DNA of 64,000 bases, taken from NCBI GenBank assembly GCA_046726375.1, contig JBKPAJ010000062.1, forward strand, positions 1-64,000, written 5' to 3'. The DNA is from DASPWV01 sp046726375. Its GTDB lineage: Bacteria; Acidobacteriota; Vicinamibacteria; Vicinamibacterales; UBA2999. The notes beneath the pieces are model-generated. The model saw only the letters and a list, made by a program, of their open reading frames with translations, was not told the DNA's origin and made no database searches. Positions within the stretch are counted from its first letter, which is position 1, and every line of letters begins with the position of its first letter. A program made the translations under genes and the position numbers. Positions 35,113-44,063 of the stretch are shown here, piece by piece.

Positions 35113-36353
35113 TCAAACTCTCAGCAGTCGCCATCGCCGCTGCGGTCGTCATCGTCTGGATGACCGCGGCGCGCGTTCCACAGTCAATCGCCCCGCTACG
35201 CGCGCTTCCCACTCCAGCGGCAGCGCCACGCGCACAACCGCAACTCGTCGTCGATCACGACGGACGTGTCGTTCTCAGCTGGCTCGAGGATGCGGGCAAG
35301 ACCACCTCGCGCGCGTTCCGCTACGCGTATCGCGATGGGGATCGGTGGACCGAGCCGAGCACGATCGTCGAACGCGATCGGTTCTTCGTGAACTGGGCGG
35401 ACGTCCCGTCGGTGTTCCCGATGGGCGGTGGAAAGCTGGCGGCGCATTGGCTGCAATACAACGGTCCGGGTCACTACGCCTACGACGTGCGCATCTCGAC
35501 GTCGGACGCCCAGGGTAAGAACTGGTCGGCCGATGCGGCGCCGCATCGCGATGGGACAAACGCCGAGCACGGGTTCGCGTCGTTCTTCGAATGGCCAGGC
35601 GGCGGCACCGGCGTGGTGTGGCTGGACGGGCGGGAGACGATCGGTTCGCACGACTCGAGCCATGGTGGCGATCACAACGCCGAACCGCGCGGATCGATGA
35701 CCCTCCGTGCCACGCGCATCGCGCCTGACGGCACCATCGGTGAAGAGGTGAAACTCGATGGGCGCGTTTGCGAGTGCTGCCCGACGACGGCCGTCGCGAC
35801 GACCCGCGGCGCGGTCGTTGCCTACCGTGATCGGTCGGATCGCGAGGTGCGCGACATCGGTGTGATTCGCCTCGAGAACGGCCAGTGGCAAGAACCGGCG
35901 CTCGTACATGCCGACAACTGGAACCTCAACGCGTGCCCTGTAAACGGACCTGCGCTTGCCGCCACCGGGGATCGCGTGGCGCTGGCGTGGTTCACTGCCG
36001 AAGGCGACCGGCCGCGCGTCAACGTCGCGTTCTCATCCGATGCGGGCAACACCTGGGCAGCGCCGATCCGCGTGGACGAATCAAAATCGCTCGGCCGCGT
36101 CGACGCTGTGATGCTGGAAGACGGCCGCGCGGTTGTCATGTGGATAGAGCATCTTGATAACGGCTCCGAGCTGCGCGCGCGGGTTGTGAACGCCGACGGC
36201 ACGCGCGAGCCGTACGTGACCATCGCCGCCACGACCGCCGATCGCGCGAGCGGCTACGCGCGAATGGTGCGCACGGGCAACGAGCTGGTGTTCGCCTGGG
36301 TTTCGCCGAAGCCGACTTCGCAGATTCGGACCGCGGTCGCCACAGTGCAGTGA
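35109..36353 (+). CDS. Exported BNR-repeat (sialidase-like) protein
   Basis: 414 residues from TTG 35109, overlapping the PilZ stop (TTGA). It has an N-terminal membrane or signal segment (LSAVAIAAAVVIVWMTAARV) and then a six-bladed-propeller-like body with Asp-box-type repeats: DVRISTSDAQGKNWSADAA and NVAFSSDAGNTWAAPIRVDE. A Cys pair (CECCPTTAV) in the middle is conserved-looking and could bind metal or form disulfides. Catalytic residues of a true sialidase could not be placed, so substrate and activity are unknown. Co-translation with a PilZ protein is unusual for this fold. Confidence 0.72.
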   Translation: MIKLSAVAIAAAVVIVWMTAARVPQSIAPLRALPTPAAAPRAQPQLVVDHDGRVVLSWLEDAGKTTSRAFRYAYRDGDRWTEPSTIVERDRFFVNWADVPSVFPMGGGKLAAHWLQYNGPGHYAYDVRISTSDAQGKNWSADAAPHRDGTNAEHGFASFFEWPGGGTGVVWLDGRETIGSHDSSHGGDHNAEPRGSMTLRATRIAPDGTIGEEVKLDGRVCECCPTTAVATTRGAVVAYRDRSDREVRDIGVIRLENGQWQEPALVHADNWNLNACPVNGPALAATGDRVALAWFTAEGDRPRVNVAFSSDAGNTWAAPIRVDESKSLGRVDAVMLEDGRAVVMWIEHLDNGSELRARVVNADGTREPYVTIAATTADRASGYARMVRTGNELVFAWVSPKPTSQIRTAVATVQ

Positions 36354-36475
36354 CCACTACACGGTTCGGAAGGCCTGCGCGGATTGCGCGGAGTACGCGG
36401 AACGGGGAACGGCAAATTGCACCGATTTGGATTCGAAGGACTGCGATCTCGCAAACCGTGACTTGAGATCGATAT

Positions 36476-36799
36476 ATGAAGCTGAAATACGTCTACCTGG
36501 CGCTGTGCGTCCTTGGCACCGTGTGGCCCTACCTTCAGTTCATCGAATTCCTGCGCGACAACGGTTTAGACCTACGGGTATTTCACGATCAACTCTTCCG
36601 CAGCCATGCGAGCGCGTTCTTCGTCCTCGACGTGATCGTCTCATCGATCGTCCTGTGGGTACTCGTCTTCACTGAAGGTCGAAGATTGGGGATGCGTCAC
36701 CTCTGGGCGCCCGTGGTCGCGAACCTCGCGGTGGGCGTGTCGCTGGGTTTGCCGCTCTTCCTCTATCTTCGGGAGAGACAGCTCGAAAAATCTGCGTGA
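36476..36799 (+). CDS. DUF2834 membrane protein
   Basis: 107 residues with three predicted helices: YVYLALCVLGTVWPYLQFIE, FFVLDVIVSSIVLWVLVF and APVVANLAVGVSLGLPLFLY. The pattern fits the DUF2834 family, a small inner membrane protein of unknown function. It is separated by about 120 bases from the BNR-repeat gene; that gap has a 9 bp-period GCGCGGA-type tandem repeat near 36385-36415 but no gene. About 180 bases after it are empty before the convergent hydrolase gene. Confidence 0.72.
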   Translation: MKLKYVYLALCVLGTVWPYLQFIEFLRDNGLDLRVFHDQLFRSHASAFFVLDVIVSSIVLWVLVFTEGRRLGMRHLWAPVVANLAVGVSLGLPLFLYLRERQLEKSA

Positions 36800-36983
36800 T
36801 GGCCAATGGTTCGCTGGTGCAAACGCAAAGCTGATTCCGTTGAGACGATGCTCGTCGGCGCGATCCCGAGCCGCGTGAGATGCGCTGCTCCTTCTGCAAC
36901 AGGCTTAGAACGAGGTTCGAAAACTCATTGCCGGGCCGACCGTGTTGAGTTCACGTACGAGACCGTTGACCAAGTGAGCGTAA

Positions 36984-37874
36984 TTACGCGGCGCGTTTGC
37001 GCCAGTAGCGCGCGAGCCCTAACCACAATTGATCGAACGGCGCGGCGGTTTCGAACGAGCGTGCTTCGTCTTCGGGCATGTCGCGCGCGATGTCCGCGCG
37101 CATCTCCTCGACGTAGCGCTTGATTCGATCGTCGTCCGTTCCCTCGGTCGCCAACGTGGCTTTCACGCGGCGCGCCGAGGTGTCCAGCACCTGGCGAAAG
37201 CGGCGCAGATGATCGGCCACGTCGTGCGCACGACCAAAGTGCGTGAGATAGAGCGCTGATGGTCGCCAGCTCTCGATTGTCTGCAGGCTGGCCGCCCACG
37301 CTTCGAGGTCGATGTCAGGAGGCGGTGTCGGCGCCACGATGTAATCGCGCACGCGGCGGATGCCGGCGGTATCGCCCACGTAGGCAACGCCGCTGGAATG
37401 ATCGAGATAGCTGACGTGATGCGACGCGTGACCTGGCGTATATGCCACCTGCAGCGTCCGCCCGGTGAGATCGAGCCGCTCACCGCCGGTGAGCACGTGC
37501 AAACGATCGGCAGATACGGGACGCATCTCGCCCCAGAGTTCGTCCATGTGATCCCCGTACAGCCGGCGCGCGCTGTCCATTAGCTTGGTGGGATCGGCCA
37601 TGTGCGGCGCGCCGCGCTGATGCACATAGACCGGCACGCCCGGCAATCGTGCGGCGAGGGTTCCGCTCGCACCGGCGTGATCGAGATGGATGTGCGTGAG
37701 CAGAAGCGCCTTGACGTCCTTCAACTCGTGACCGAGCGCCTGTAAACCGGACTCGAGCGTGTGCAGCGTGCTCGACGGACCGGGATCGATCAACGCGATT
37801 CCAGACGGACCTTTGAGAACGGCGGTCGCGATCACGCGCGACCGGCCCTGAAAATGCAGGTCGATGGTTTTCAC
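36984..37874 (-). CDS. Metallo-beta-lactamase-fold hydrolase
   Basis: 296 residues, cytoplasmic. The dinuclear metal site is complete: THIHLDHAG (HxHxDH), GHASHHVSYLD, YVGDTAGIRR and LTHFGRAHD. A C-terminal helical part (about 215-296) follows, which differs from simple glyoxalase II. GTG 37874 overlaps the stop of the upstream thiol dioxygenase gene (GTGA), so the two are translated together. A role in thiol or persulfide handling is plausible from context, but it does not look like a standard ETHE1 persulfide dioxygenase. Confidence 0.85.
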   Translation of the reverse strand: MKTIDLHFQGRSRVIATAVLKGPSGIALIDPGPSSTLHTLESGLQALGHELKDVKALLLTHIHLDHAGASGTLAARLPGVPVYVHQRGAPHMADPTKLMDSARRLYGDHMDELWGEMRPVSADRLHVLTGGERLDLTGRTLQVAYTPGHASHHVSYLDHSSGVAYVGDTAGIRRVRDYIVAPTPPPDIDLEAWAASLQTIESWRPSALYLTHFGRAHDVADHLRRFRQVLDTSARRVKATLATEGTDDDRIKRYVEEMRADIARDMPEDEARSFETAAPFDQLWLGLARYWRKRAA

Positions 37875-38431
37875 TCGTGGTAACGGAGCGCGCGGATGCT
37901 CTGCTGATATCGTCCATCTTCGCGCGGCACGAAGATTCTGCAGCCGTCCAGATTGCCGCCGTAGACATGAAGCGTGAGCGACGTGGCGTCCGGCTGCGCG
38001 TTGGCGAGCACGTGATAATCCGTTGGCGGAATCAATCGTCCCGCCGTGCCGACGCCAGCCGCGATTGGAGCGCCAATGGCGCGGACGCGGAACCCGTCAG
38101 CCTCGGGCTGCACATCGTACTGCGTCACCGCCATCTCGCCTTCCACGACGCCTTCCACGCACCACAGGCCGCCATGATCGTGGACGGGCGTGCCCTGCCC
38201 GGGTCCCCATGTCATGACGACTGCGGTATATCGCTGCTCGGGATCTTGATACAGCAATCGCCGCGCGTAGTAGTCCGATCGGGTCTGGCGGAACCGATCG
38301 GGCAGCACCAACACGGATCGACCGAGCAGATCCTCGAGATCCGCCTTCACACGCGCCGTGATGGCCTCAGGCGAGCGCGCGGCAACCGCTTCGTCGAGCC
38401 GCGCAACCAGTTCTTGGAGTCCAGGACACAT
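37871..38431 (-). CDS. Cysteine dioxygenase-family (cupin) thiol dioxygenase
   Basis: 186 residues. The cupin iron ligands are in place: TPVHDHGGLW (His84, His86) and the third His155 in SLTLHVYGG. These enzymes add O2 to a thiol such as cysteine or 3-mercaptopropionate, giving a sulfinate. A Cys (91) directly follows the HDHGGLW block, near the position used for the Cys-Tyr cofactor in mammalian enzymes, though bacterial members often lack the crosslink. It lies upstream of and overlaps a metallo-beta-lactamase-fold gene, suggesting a two-step thiol pathway. Confidence 0.85.
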   Translation of the reverse strand: MCPGLQELVARLDEAVAARSPEAITARVKADLEDLLGRSVLVLPDRFRQTRSDYYARRLLYQDPEQRYTAVVMTWGPGQGTPVHDHGGLWCVEGVVEGEMAVTQYDVQPEADGFRVRAIGAPIAAGVGTAGRLIPPTDYHVLANAQPDATSLTLHVYGGNLDGCRIFVPREDGRYQQSIRALRYHE

Positions 38432-38526
38432 GCGGTCAATTGTACGTCGCAGTGGTGCGCGGCGTGCCGTTCTTCAGGTTTTCTTCAAACAGCTTGAGAA
38501 TCCGCTTGTATTCGTCTTGCAAGAGT

Positions 38527-39048
38527 CTAACGCAGCGCCCGGTAGGCGCCGAACAGCAGCTGATCGCGGACGCGGCCGTCTTTAACGCTGCTTTGCGGCA
38601 ACCGGCCCTCGAGTGAGTAGCCCGCCTTCTGGAGCACGCGAATCGACCCTGGGTTGTCGGCGAACGGCAGCGCGAAGATGCGCAGCAGATCAAACCGCCG
38701 GAATATTTCGGGCGTGATCGCCGTCACCGCTTCGGTCATCACGCCTCGGCCCCAATACGCGCGACCGAGCCAGTAGCCGATTTCAGCAGAGACACGTTCG
38801 ACGTCGGATTGCAACTCGAGGCCAATCCCCCCGGCCGCCTCGCCATCCACTTCAATCGCCCAGACGAGCGCCGGCGACTGTTTCCCCACGTACTCGAGAA
38901 ACTTGCGCCCGTGCGCCTCGAGATACGGATATGGAAATCGATCGCGCAGTTGAATCCACACGTCGCGATCGTTGGCGTGCCGCACCAGCGCAGAAAGGTC
39001 GTCCGGATCCCACCGGCGCACCGTGCACGATTGCAGCGGCAGATGCAT
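38527..39048 (-). CDS. GNAT-family N-acetyltransferase (RimJ/RimL-like)
   Basis: 173 residues. Seen: the N-terminal strand CTVRRWDPDDLSALVRHAND, the acetyl-CoA-binding segment GYWLGRAYWGRGVMTEAV and the ending DNPGSIRVLQKAGYSLEG typical of the RimJ/RimL branch that acetylates N-termini or small amines. It starts five bases after the DUF1028 gene stop, so it is in the same operon. The 95 base gap after it is empty. Confidence 0.9.
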   Translation of the reverse strand: MHLPLQSCTVRRWDPDDLSALVRHANDRDVWIQLRDRFPYPYLEAHGRKFLEYVGKQSPALVWAIEVDGEAAGGIGLELQSDVERVSAEIGYWLGRAYWGRGVMTEAVTAITPEIFRRFDLLRIFALPFADNPGSIRVLQKAGYSLEGRLPQSSVKDGRVRDQLLFGAYRALR

Positions 39049-39053
39049 CGCGA

Positions 39054-40070
39054 TCAGTGTTTCTGCACACGTGGCGCCAGCGCGCGGATGCGGGCGAGAA
39101 GCGCCTGATCGTTTGGGAACAGGCCGGCAGCGGGCAGACGCAGCAGCAGTTCGGCCCAGATCGGTTCCTTCGCGAACACTTGCTTGAAGATCGGTTGCGC
39201 CTCTGCTTCGCGGCCGATCGACGCCAGCGTGACCGCATGCCGGAACGGCAGCTCCAGCACTTCAGGCGCGAGCCGGCTGGCAGCGGCGTATTCCTTGAGC
39301 GCGTCTTCGATGCGCTTTTCAGTCATCAGCTCGTCGCCGTGATTCGCGTGGTTGTACGCGCGCTGAAAACGCACCAGCCGCCGCAATTCTTTCAGCGGCT
39401 CCGGATGATCCTCGACGCGCAAATCGAACAGGCGATCGGCCCCCGACCAGGGACGGCCGCTCCCTTTCGCTTTCACCACCAGCAGTGCCGCCGACTGTTT
39501 GCCGCGCACGTCGCCGCCGACTGTCTGCGCGGCGTCGAGCGCCGCCATCAAGCGATCGGCAAGATCGCCTGCCACAGTCTCGTACGCGCGCGACATGGCC
39601 GGCCACACTTTGTCGTTGGCCATCATGTTTGCTTGAACCGAGTAGCCCGAACCCACGTAATGACCGGCGGCGGCGATTGCGGCTTTGCCCGTGTACGCGT
39701 CCACACGTCCGTGCGCATCTACCATTGCCACTTGCCGGCCGTCTGGCTGCGGATCCGCCTTGACCAGTTGCCGTAGCGCATCAGCCGCGCTCACGCCGTT
39801 GCGCATCAACTCGAGACCGCGCATGCCGTAAGCGGGATCGACAAACGACTGCGTGGCGACGGCGCCAACGCCCGCTTCCGCCCAGGTCACGATCGAGCCC
39901 ACAGAGAACCAGTGCGACTGGACAGCGACGCCGATCTCACCGGTGGACGGGTCGCGCGCGACGATCGAAAAGGTATGAACCAGCGGATCGGCATGGGCGC
40001 GCCAGCCGTTCGTGAGAGCGAGCGTGGTGCAGGCGACAGCGAGCGCCGTGGTTCCGTGAAGTCTGATCAC
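39054..40070 (-). CDS. Exported DUF1028 (Ntn-hydrolase-like) protein
   Basis: 338 residues from GTG 40070, chosen because the hydrophobic signal peptide follows (TTALAVACTTLALTNGWRAHA). The N-terminal domain matches DUF1028: HTFSIVARDPSTGEIGVAVQ, GAVATQSFVDPAYGMRGLEL and GHYVGSGYSVQANMMA. The C-terminal ~110 residues are helical with a TPR-like repeat (RIEDALKEYAAASRLAPEVL). Some family members are fused to peptidoglycan-binding or aminohydrolase partners, but the reaction is not established. The export signal puts it in the periplasm. Confidence 0.85.
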   Translation of the reverse strand: MIRLHGTTALAVACTTLALTNGWRAHADPLVHTFSIVARDPSTGEIGVAVQSHWFSVGSIVTWAEAGVGAVATQSFVDPAYGMRGLELMRNGVSAADALRQLVKADPQPDGRQVAMVDAHGRVDAYTGKAAIAAAGHYVGSGYSVQANMMANDKVWPAMSRAYETVAGDLADRLMAALDAAQTVGGDVRGKQSAALLVVKAKGSGRPWSGADRLFDLRVEDHPEPLKELRRLVRFQRAYNHANHGDELMTEKRIEDALKEYAAASRLAPEVLELPFRHAVTLASIGREAEAQPIFKQVFAKEPIWAELLLRLPAAGLFPNDQALLARIRALAPRVQKH

Positions 40071-40102
40071 CGCTACACGGAACCACGGACCGCCATGAAA
40101 GA

Positions 40103-40723
40103 TCAAGAGATGGGAACGCGAACGGCGATCGGCGACGTGAGCCGCGTGGTCACGACTGTGCCGCGCGGCAACGCCACCTCTTTGCCGCGCGTGGCGAGCA
40201 CAACGCCCGTCCCGCCTCCCGCTCCAGCCGCGCTGCCAATCGCCGCGCCTTTCTTGCCGCCCGCGATCGCACCGACCACCGCGCCCGCGCCTGCACCAAC
40301 GCCAATCTTCACCGCGTCTTGTTTTTTCGTGCCGGGTGCCTGACGCGCAATCGTCGTCGTGTGAATGCTGTAGCGGGTGCCGTTGGCGCGGAGGGAGGTA
40401 AAGCGAACGCCAACGCGCGCGCGACCCTTGACGCGACCGGATCGCGTGGCCTCGGTAACGTAACCGCTCACAGGCGCACCCGCCGGCAACACGGAGGCGC
40501 CCCGCACCACAACGGGACGCCGCAACGTAGCATTGACCGCGTCCTCCACCGAGCTGCCCTTCGAGGACACGCCTGAGCTCAACACAAGGCTGAGTGTGGT
40601 TCCGGCTGGAACTGTCACCTCTCTATACCGTGTCTCGGAAGCCGTCGCAGCGGTCGTGAGCACCTCGGCCGGACCTAGTACGACGATAGAAGTTGCGAGA
40701 AAAGAGACGATAACGCTTCGCAT
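40103..40723 (-). CDS. Exported protein with glycine-zipper segment
   Basis: 206 residues with a signal peptide (MRSVIVSFLATSIVVLG, cleavage near 29), a beta-rich body (TVPAGTTLSLVLSSGVSSKG) and a glycine-zipper segment GVGAGAGAVVGAIAGGKKGA at about 137-157 that could insert in a membrane. It ends TTRLTSPIAVRVPIS. Proteins of this type are common in Acidobacteria but uncharacterised. It lies 33 bases upstream of the DUF1028 gene on the same strand. Confidence 0.7.
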   Translation of the reverse strand: MRSVIVSFLATSIVVLGPAEVLTTAATASETRYREVTVPAGTTLSLVLSSGVSSKGSSVEDAVNATLRRPVVVRGASVLPAGAPVSGYVTEATRSGRVKGRARVGVRFTSLRANGTRYSIHTTTIARQAPGTKKQDAVKIGVGAGAGAVVGAIAGGKKGAAIGSAAGAGGGTGVVLATRGKEVALPRGTVVTTRLTSPIAVRVPIS

Positions 40724-40945
40724 ACGCCTCCTCTTATGAAGCTGCCGAGCTTAGCGCTCCAGCTGGCAGCAACAGGGCCGGTGCAAGCGACTCGCCAACC
40801 AAGCCGCTGCGGACAGGCAGGTTTTGGGCAGCGCTCATCCCTGCGCCGACGTATGGACATGAGTGTGGACCCCCGTGGGAGTAAAGCGGTTGAGCTAGGA
40901 TTGCGGAGAAGCCGGAACATAATGCCCACTTTCTCCGAGGCCCCG

Positions 40946-43006
40946 ATGAAACATGTATTGACCTGGATCGTCTCTAGTGCCCTTGTCTTCGCGGCCGGTT
41001 GTTCGGGCGAATCGCGGCCCAATGCCGCGGCTCCTGCGGCGGCGCCCAAACCGTCGACTTCGGGAATCGACATGATGTCGGTCGAGAAGAACGTCCGCCC
41101 GCAGGACGATCTCTTCCACCATGTGAATGGCGCCTGGCTGTCGAAGACCGAGATTCCGGCAGACAAGTCGTCGTATGGCGCGTTCGACATGCTCGTTGAC
41201 AAAGCGCAAGACGATCTGCGGGCCATCGTCGAGGACGCCGCCAAAAGCAGCAACAAGCCACTCGGATCGGACGCGCAGAAGATCGGCGACTTCTACGAGA
41301 GCTTCATGAACGAATCACGCACGAATGAGATCGGCCACAAGCCGCTCGAGTCGGAGCTGGCCGCCGTCGACCGCATCGCCAGCAAGACCGACCTTGCGCG
41401 CTACTTCGCGCGTATGTTCAAGCTGAATTTGATCAACCCGCTGGTCGGCTTCGTGGATGGCGACGCCAAACAACCCGATCACGACATTCTGTATGTGCAT
41501 CAGGGTGGCCTCGGCCTGCCGGATAGGGATTACTACCTGAAGGACGAGCCAGCGCTCAAGACCTACCGCGAGAAATACGTCGCATTTGTCGCGGACATCC
41601 TCAAGCAGGCCAACCAGCAGACTGCCGACCAAACGGCGCGGCAGATCTACGACCTCGAAGCGCGGCTTGCGCGCGCGCACTGGACCAACGTCGAGAGCCG
41701 CGATGCGGTGAAGACGTACAACAAAGTGGCGCTCGCCGATTTACCGACGCAGTTCCCCGGTTTCGATTGGGCTGCCTGGACAGGCGAGCTCGGAATCAGC
41801 GGCGCACCTGCGGTCGTCATCGCACAGCCAAGTTATGTCAAAGCGTTGGCCGCCATCGTCAACGAGTTGCCGGTCGATCGATGGAAGCCCTATATCCGCG
41901 CGTCCATCCTGAACGGATTTGCGCCCTATCTGAACAAGTCGATGGTAGACGCCGAGTTTGGCTTCTACGGGCAAACGCTGCGCGGCGTCAAAGAGAACGA
42001 ACCGCGTTGGAAACGCGCCATCAAGACGATCAACGGCAACCTTGGCGAGATGCTCGGTAAGCTCTACGTGGCGCGGCATTTCAAGCCCGAGGCCAAGGCA
42101 CGCATGGAGCAGCTCGTCGAAAACCTGCGCGTCGCGTTCAAGGATGGCATCGACCAGCTCGAATGGATGACGCCCGAGACCAAGAAGCAGGCACAGGAGA
42201 AGCTCGCCAGGTTCCGGCCGAAGATCGGCTATCCGAACAAATGGCGCGACTACTCACGCGTCAACGTGATCAAGGACGATCTCGTCGGCAACGTCACGCG
42301 CGCGTTCATCGCGGAAAGCGAGTTCCAGCTCGCCAAGGTCGGCAAACCGATCGACCCGGAGCAATGGGGCATGACGCCACAGACGATCAACGCGTACTAC
42401 AATCCGGTCCGCAACGAAATCGTCTTCCCCGCGGCGATCCTACAGCCGCCGTTCTTCAATCTCGAAGCGGATGATGCGGTGAACTACGGCGGCATCGGTG
42501 CGGTGATTGGCCACGAGATGGGACACGGCTTCGACGACCAGGGACGCCGCTACGATGGCAGCGGCGTGCTGCGCGACTGGTGGTCGCCGAAAGACGCGGA
42601 GGAATACACCAAGCGCGCCAAGCTCCTCGTCGAACAGTACAACGAGTTCGAGCCGCTCAAGGGGCTGCATGTCAACGGCGCGTTGACGCTCGGCGAGAAC
42701 ATCGGCGATCTCACCGGCGCAGTGATCGCCAAGCGCGCTTACGAGTTGTCACTCGGCGGCAAACCGGCACCCACTATCGATGGGCTGAATGCGGATCAGC
42801 GGTACTACATGGGATGGGCGCAGATCTGGCGCGCGAAGCAGCGCGACGATGCAATGCGACAGCAGGTGATGACGAATCCGCATTCGCCCGAGATGTATCG
42901 GGCGAACGGACCGCTGCGAAATATCGCGGAGTTCTACAGCACCTTTGACGTCAAAGAGGGCGACAAGATGTGGCTGACGCCGGAGAAGCGCACGAAAATC
43001 TGGTAG
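40946..43006 (+). CDS. M13-family (neprilysin-like) metalloendopeptidase, lipoprotein
   Basis: 686 residues. Start ATG 40946 has GAGG five bases upstream, and a lipoprotein-type signal follows (HVLTWIVSSALVFAAGCSGE, Cys near residue 17). The catalytic zinc site is VIGHEMGHGFDDQGRRYDG with HExxH near residue 523; the third ligand Glu and the Asp are in TLGENIGDLTG. NAYYNPVRNEIVFPAAILQP is the family substrate-binding block. Length matches M13 peptidases. It is anchored in the envelope, facing the periplasm or outside, and should cleave oligopeptides. An earlier in-frame ATG (40736) would hide the signal. Confidence 0.94.
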   Translation: MKHVLTWIVSSALVFAAGCSGESRPNAAAPAAAPKPSTSGIDMMSVEKNVRPQDDLFHHVNGAWLSKTEIPADKSSYGAFDMLVDKAQDDLRAIVEDAAKSSNKPLGSDAQKIGDFYESFMNESRTNEIGHKPLESELAAVDRIASKTDLARYFARMFKLNLINPLVGFVDGDAKQPDHDILYVHQGGLGLPDRDYYLKDEPALKTYREKYVAFVADILKQANQQTADQTARQIYDLEARLARAHWTNVESRDAVKTYNKVALADLPTQFPGFDWAAWTGELGISGAPAVVIAQPSYVKALAAIVNELPVDRWKPYIRASILNGFAPYLNKSMVDAEFGFYGQTLRGVKENEPRWKRAIKTINGNLGEMLGKLYVARHFKPEAKARMEQLVENLRVAFKDGIDQLEWMTPETKKQAQEKLARFRPKIGYPNKWRDYSRVNVIKDDLVGNVTRAFIAESEFQLAKVGKPIDPEQWGMTPQTINAYYNPVRNEIVFPAAILQPPFFNLEADDAVNYGGIGAVIGHEMGHGFDDQGRRYDGSGVLRDWWSPKDAEEYTKRAKLLVEQYNEFEPLKGLHVNGALTLGENIGDLTGAVIAKRAYELSLGGKPAPTIDGLNADQRYYMGWAQIWRAKQRDDAMRQQVMTNPHSPEMYRANGPLRNIAEFYSTFDVKEGDKMWLTPEKRTKIW

Positions 43007-43007
43007 C

Positions 43008-43028
43008 GAGGCCGCACGGCGCGGCCTC
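43008..43028 (+). terminator. Hairpin directly after the M13 peptidase stop
   Basis: GAGGCCGC (43008-43015), a five base loop and GCGGCCTC (43021-43028) form a perfect 8 bp stem right after the stop codon. There is no U-tract, so it may work as a 3' stabiliser or need Rho. Confidence 0.4.
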
Positions 43029-43067
43029 ATCGAGCGGCGGGTGTATCGAAATGGTGGCGCGCCTCAG

Positions 43068-43203
43068 GTAGCGGCGGACCTCGATGTCCGCCGGACCCCT
43101 TGCAGCCTGCATGTAGCGGCGCATGCAGCCCTCATGTAGCGGCGGACCTTGAGGTGCGCCCGACCGGCGCGGCTTCATGTCGCGGCGGACTTTAGGCTCG
43201 GCC
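43068..43203. repeat. Cluster of GTAGCGGCGGACC palindromic repeats
   Basis: Two close copies of the ~25 bp unit GTAGCGGCGGACCTYGAKGT lie at 43068-43092 and 43136-43160, a diverged one (GTCGCGGCGGAC) at 43179-43203 and a partial one at 43113-43130. In the first, GGCGGAC and GTCCGCC pair as a 7 bp stem. The cluster occupies the gap between two convergent genes and its last copy reaches the YpfJ stop codon. I recall similar units as dispersed repeats in Vicinamibacteria genomes. Confidence 0.8.
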
Positions 43204-44060
43204 TATGGCCGCGCGGCGTTGAACGTATCGCACGCGTTGAGATCGCCCGTTTGCAACCCTCGCTGCAGCCAACTGGCGCGCTGCTCCGACGATCCGTGCG
43301 TGAACGATTCAGGCACGACGTAACCTTGCGTCTTGCGCTGCAGGCGATCGTCTCCGATCGCTGCTGCGGCCCGAAGTCCTTCCTCCACGTCGCCCTGCTC
43401 GAGCAGTTGGCGTTGTTGGGCGTGATGGCCCCACACACCTGCGAGACAGTCGGCCTGCAACTCCATGCGAACCGACAGCTCGGTCGAATCCGCCTCCGAG
43501 CCGCTCTGGCGGGCGCGCTGCACGCGGTCAGAAATGCCCATCAGTGTCTGCACATGGTGTCCGACCTCGTGCGCGACCACATACGCTTGTGCAAAGTCGC
43601 CCGGCGCGCCAAAGCGCCGATCGAGATCACGGAAGAACGAAAGATCGAGATAGACCTTATGGTCGCTCGGGCAATAGAACGGGCCCACGGCCGCTGACGC
43701 AAAGCCGCACGCCGATCGCACCTGCCCATCGAACAACACGAGCACCGGCTCTTCGTAGCTCCTGCCCTGCCTTGCGAAGATCTGGTTCCACGTGTCCTCG
43801 GTGTCGCCGAGAACGGCCGCGACAAATCGCGCCTGGGGATCGCTCGGATCAACGCCCGTCGTAGGTGCCGACGTGTCGGCCGGCGCCGGAGCGGTTGAGT
43901 CGACTTGAGAAAGCAGCTCGAGAGGATTCCGTCCGGTGATAAAGGAAACGAGCAGCACCAGGATGAGCATCCCGATGCCGCCACCGCCGATCATGGTGCC
44001 GCCGCTCATGCCGCGACGGTCCTGAATATTGGTGCTCTGCCGAGCGCTTTCCCAGCGCAT
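43203..44060 (-). CDS. ypfJ: YpfJ-family neutral zinc metallopeptidase
   Basis: 285 residues. The N-terminus has the family start MRWESARQSTNIQDRR, a glycine stretch and one membrane helix (MLILVLLVSFITGRNPLELL). The zinc site is VAHEVGHHVQTL with the downstream ELQADCLAGVWGHHA block, and LVLFDGQVRSACGFASAAVG is the upstream conserved core. Anchored by one helix, the catalytic part probably lies in the periplasm; substrate unknown. Its Shine-Dalgarno (GGGGAGGGA) is 7 bases upstream of ATG 44060 but lies in the 3' arm of a strong hairpin. Confidence 0.92.
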   Translation of the reverse strand: MRWESARQSTNIQDRRGMSGGTMIGGGGIGMLILVLLVSFITGRNPLELLSQVDSTAPAPADTSAPTTGVDPSDPQARFVAAVLGDTEDTWNQIFARQGRSYEEPVLVLFDGQVRSACGFASAAVGPFYCPSDHKVYLDLSFFRDLDRRFGAPGDFAQAYVVAHEVGHHVQTLMGISDRVQRARQSGSEADSTELSVRMELQADCLAGVWGHHAQQRQLLEQGDVEEGLRAAAAIGDDRLQRKTQGYVVPESFTHGSSEQRASWLQRGLQTGDLNACDTFNAARP

Positions 44061-44063
44061 GAG

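Noticed and set aside
31463..36370. Shared 13 bp word CACTACACGGTTC at 31463 and near 36357
   Set aside because: Repeats of 13 bp are expected by chance in 64 kb; no further similarity around it.
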